From an uncultured Cyanobium sp. (GTDB lineage: Bacteria; Cyanobacteriota; Cyanobacteriia; PCC-6307; Cyanobiaceae): DNA of 5,796 bases. A program made the translations under genes and the position numbers. Below, piece by piece: positions 4,352 to 5,796 of this stretch (position 1 is its first letter; every line of letters starts with the position of its first letter). The notes under the pieces were generated by a model. The model was not told the DNA's origin. It worked only from the letters and a program-made list of their open reading frames with translations, and did no database searches. The stretch is from positions 1 through 5,796 of the forward strand of contig CALFOF010000067.1 of assembly GCA_937919075.1 (NCBI GenBank), given 5' to 3'.

Positions 4352-5796
4352 CTGCTCCCCTCCGCTGCCACCTGCTCATTGGCCCGCCCGCCAGTGGCAA
4401 GACCACCCTGGCCGGCGTGCTGGCCGAGCTCACCGGCGCCCAGCTGCTCTCCACCGACCGGCTCCGCCAGGAGCTGTTTGGTGATGCAAGGGTGCAAGGG
4501 CCCTGGGGCGACATCGAAGCCCTGCTGCACCAGCGCATCCGTGAGCTGGTGGCGGCAGGGGTGCCGGTGATTGTGGATGCCACCCACGCCCGCCGGCCCT
4601 GGCGCCTGGCGATCACTCAGGCCCTGGCCCTGCCCGTCCCAGTGGAATGGATCGGCTGGTGGCTCTACACCTCCCTGTCCACCTGCCTGCAGTGGAACCA
4701 GAACCGCACACGGCTGGTGCCTGGACCGGTGATCCGCGAGATGGCGGCGGCTCTGGCCGATCCGGTGTTCGGGCCATCGCGGGGGGAGGGCTTTGCGGCG
4801 GTAATCGCCGTGGTGCCTACCCACGTGCGCGAGCTGGAGCCGCTGCTGTGCGATGAGCTGGCCCGCCTCGATCACCGCATCCGTTCAGCCCGCAACCGTG
4901 AGAACCGCTTTGCGCTGCATGGCTACTCCCGGTTGCTCGACCTGGAGCGTCTGCTGCACCTGCTGCGGTTGCTGAGCACCTATCCCGAGCTCTCCACCGA
5001 TGACCCCGCCACCCGCGCCGAGCTGGAGGCAATCGTCTCGCCCCTGCCGGAAGGCGACCTGGCGGATCAGGCGGCGGCCTACCTGCGCCGGTTGCATGGC
5101 GAGTGCTACGGCGATGCGACAGCGATTCGTGGGGATCTGGTCTGGCTTTCGGCCAATGGGTTCTGCACTGCCGAACCCTCGCTGGCGCCGATTCAGCCGC
5201 CAGCAGGGCCGCCCGAAGTTCGATCCGGCGTCTGGCCGGGCGGCGTGCATGGCGGCTACCCACCGCTGGGTGATAGCGCTGTCTTCCAGCGGGTGTTCAC
5301 GCTGCTGCGGCACCTGCTGCAGCAACCCTTCGACCGGGCTGCAGGCACGCCCCTGCCGGAGCACCTGATTCAGCAGATCGAGGCCATCCCCGGCGCTTAC
5401 CTCCCCGGCGAGGCGGCCACGCTGCGCAAGGACATTGAGAAGATCCTCAGCCCTTACGGCTTCCGCAGCCGCAACGACAACGTGCGCCATGGCTACGCTC
5501 TCGGCACGGCGCTGCTCTCGGCCCACCGGCTGCGCGAGATCCATGGGGTGGTGAGCCAGGCCGCTGGCCGACTGGCCGACCCCTCGGCCCAGGACCTGCT
5601 GGCTGAGCTGGAGCAACGGCTCGCCTGGGGAGGCATTGAGGTGGACGACTCACCCCCGGTACGGGCCTTTGCCAACCGCTCGATTGTGAGCAGCGCCCTG
5701 GTGCGGCCCGATTCCCTGGCGGCCGACCGCCAGGCTGAGGCCCTCGAAACCGCGATCGTGGAACGCCGCCGCATCGAGCTGGAGCGCTACGTCTCG
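4348..5796 (+). CDS. P-loop kinase / double winged-helix / WYL-domain protein, 5' part (runs off right edge)
   Basis: The frame is open for 483 codons from ATG 4348 to the window end. Residues 1-160 form a P-loop kinase-like domain: Walker A GPPASGKT at 12-19, STDRLRQEL at 35-43, a second-acidic-residue motif VIVDATHARRPWR with Asp77, and a lid-like region WNQNRTRLVP with Arg120/Arg122. These features resemble polynucleotide-kinase or zeta-type kinases; the substrate is unknown. A helical part follows (HGYSRLLDLERLLHLLRLL from 191), then a winged-helix segment with ATAIRGDLVWLSANGF (257-272) and a second with TLRKDIEKILSPYGF (358-372). GYALGTALLS from 382 leads into a helical linker, and ALETAIVERRRIELERYVS at the edge resembles the first helix and strand of a WYL domain. 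WYL proteins are usually ligand-sensing transcription regulators. I recall a similar kinase-WYL architecture in cyanobacteria, so this may be a family member rather than a new fusion. It diverges from the LysR-like gene. Confidence 0.85.
   Translation, partial: MTAPLRCHLLIGPPASGKTTLAGVLAELTGAQLLSTDRLRQELFGDARVQGPWGDIEALLHQRIRELVAAGVPVIVDATHARRPWRLAITQALALPVPVEWIGWWLYTSLSTCLQWNQNRTRLVPGPVIREMAAALADPVFGPSRGEGFAAVIAVVPTHVRELEPLLCDELARLDHRIRSARNRENRFALHGYSRLLDLERLLHLLRLLSTYPELSTDDPATRAELEAIVSPLPEGDLADQAAAYLRRLHGECYGDATAIRGDLVWLSANGFCTAEPSLAPIQPPAGPPEVRSGVWPGGVHGGYPPLGDSAVFQRVFTLLRHLLQQPFDRAAGTPLPEHLIQQIEAIPGAYLPGEAATLRKDIEKILSPYGFRSRNDNVRHGYALGTALLSAHRLREIHGVVSQAAGRLADPSAQDLLAELEQRLAWGGIEVDDSPPVRAFANRSIVSSALVRPDSLAADRQAEALETAIVERRRIELERYVS

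Noticed and set aside
4264..5616. Two long minus-strand frames antisense to the kinase/WYL gene
   Set aside because: The plus strand there has clear kinase and winged-helix motifs; the antisense translations show none and arise from high GC content.
1..5796. Search for tRNA, rRNA, CRISPR repeats, transposase genes or attachment sites
   Set aside because: No repeat series, cloverleaf-like segment or transposase motif was seen by eye.

Overview
The window looks like chromosome of a GC-rich picocyanobacterium of the Synechococcus/Cyanobium type. The main clue is a small reading frame near 1140 that carries the chlorophyll-binding signature of high-light-inducible proteins (E-x-x-N-G-R-x-A-M). 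Several short cyanobacterial-style hypothetical genes and a kinase/WYL protein architecture that I recall from cyanobacteria agree with this. No mobile element, tRNA, rRNA or CRISPR array was seen.

Left part (1-1600). A DUF6880-type gene enters from the left edge on the minus strand, with its N-terminal 217 codons present. A roughly 300 bp gap follows. Next comes a plus-strand cluster of small genes: an unrecognised acidic protein (950-1255), a high-light-inducible-like protein (1140-1379) overlapping it in another frame, and a two-helix membrane protein (1376-1600). The first two are tangled. They overlap by more than 100 bp, and the second reads through a terminator-like hairpin, so one or both are probably decayed or frameshifted.

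Middle part (1584-3292). Three minus-strand genes run toward the left cluster: a beta-class carbonic anhydrase (2280-2957), a DUF861-type cupin (1844-2122) and a 78-residue unknown (1584-1820). A bulged hairpin lies between the first two. Upstream of the carbonic anhydrase is a short remnant of a DEAD/DEAH helicase that keeps its Walker A motif and little else.

Right part (3305-5796). A LysR-like regulator (minus) and a large multidomain gene (plus, running off the right edge) diverge from a compact control region. The large gene encodes a P-loop kinase-like domain, two winged-helix segments and the beginning of a WYL domain. The control region holds a 14/15 inverted repeat enclosing a smaller dyad. 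Each arm of the repeat carries AGGAG pointing toward the gene on its side, and a ten-codon upstream frame overlaps the start of the large gene. This divergent regulator/kinase-WYL pair is the most interesting unit here. All functions are read from motifs alone; no database search was possible.
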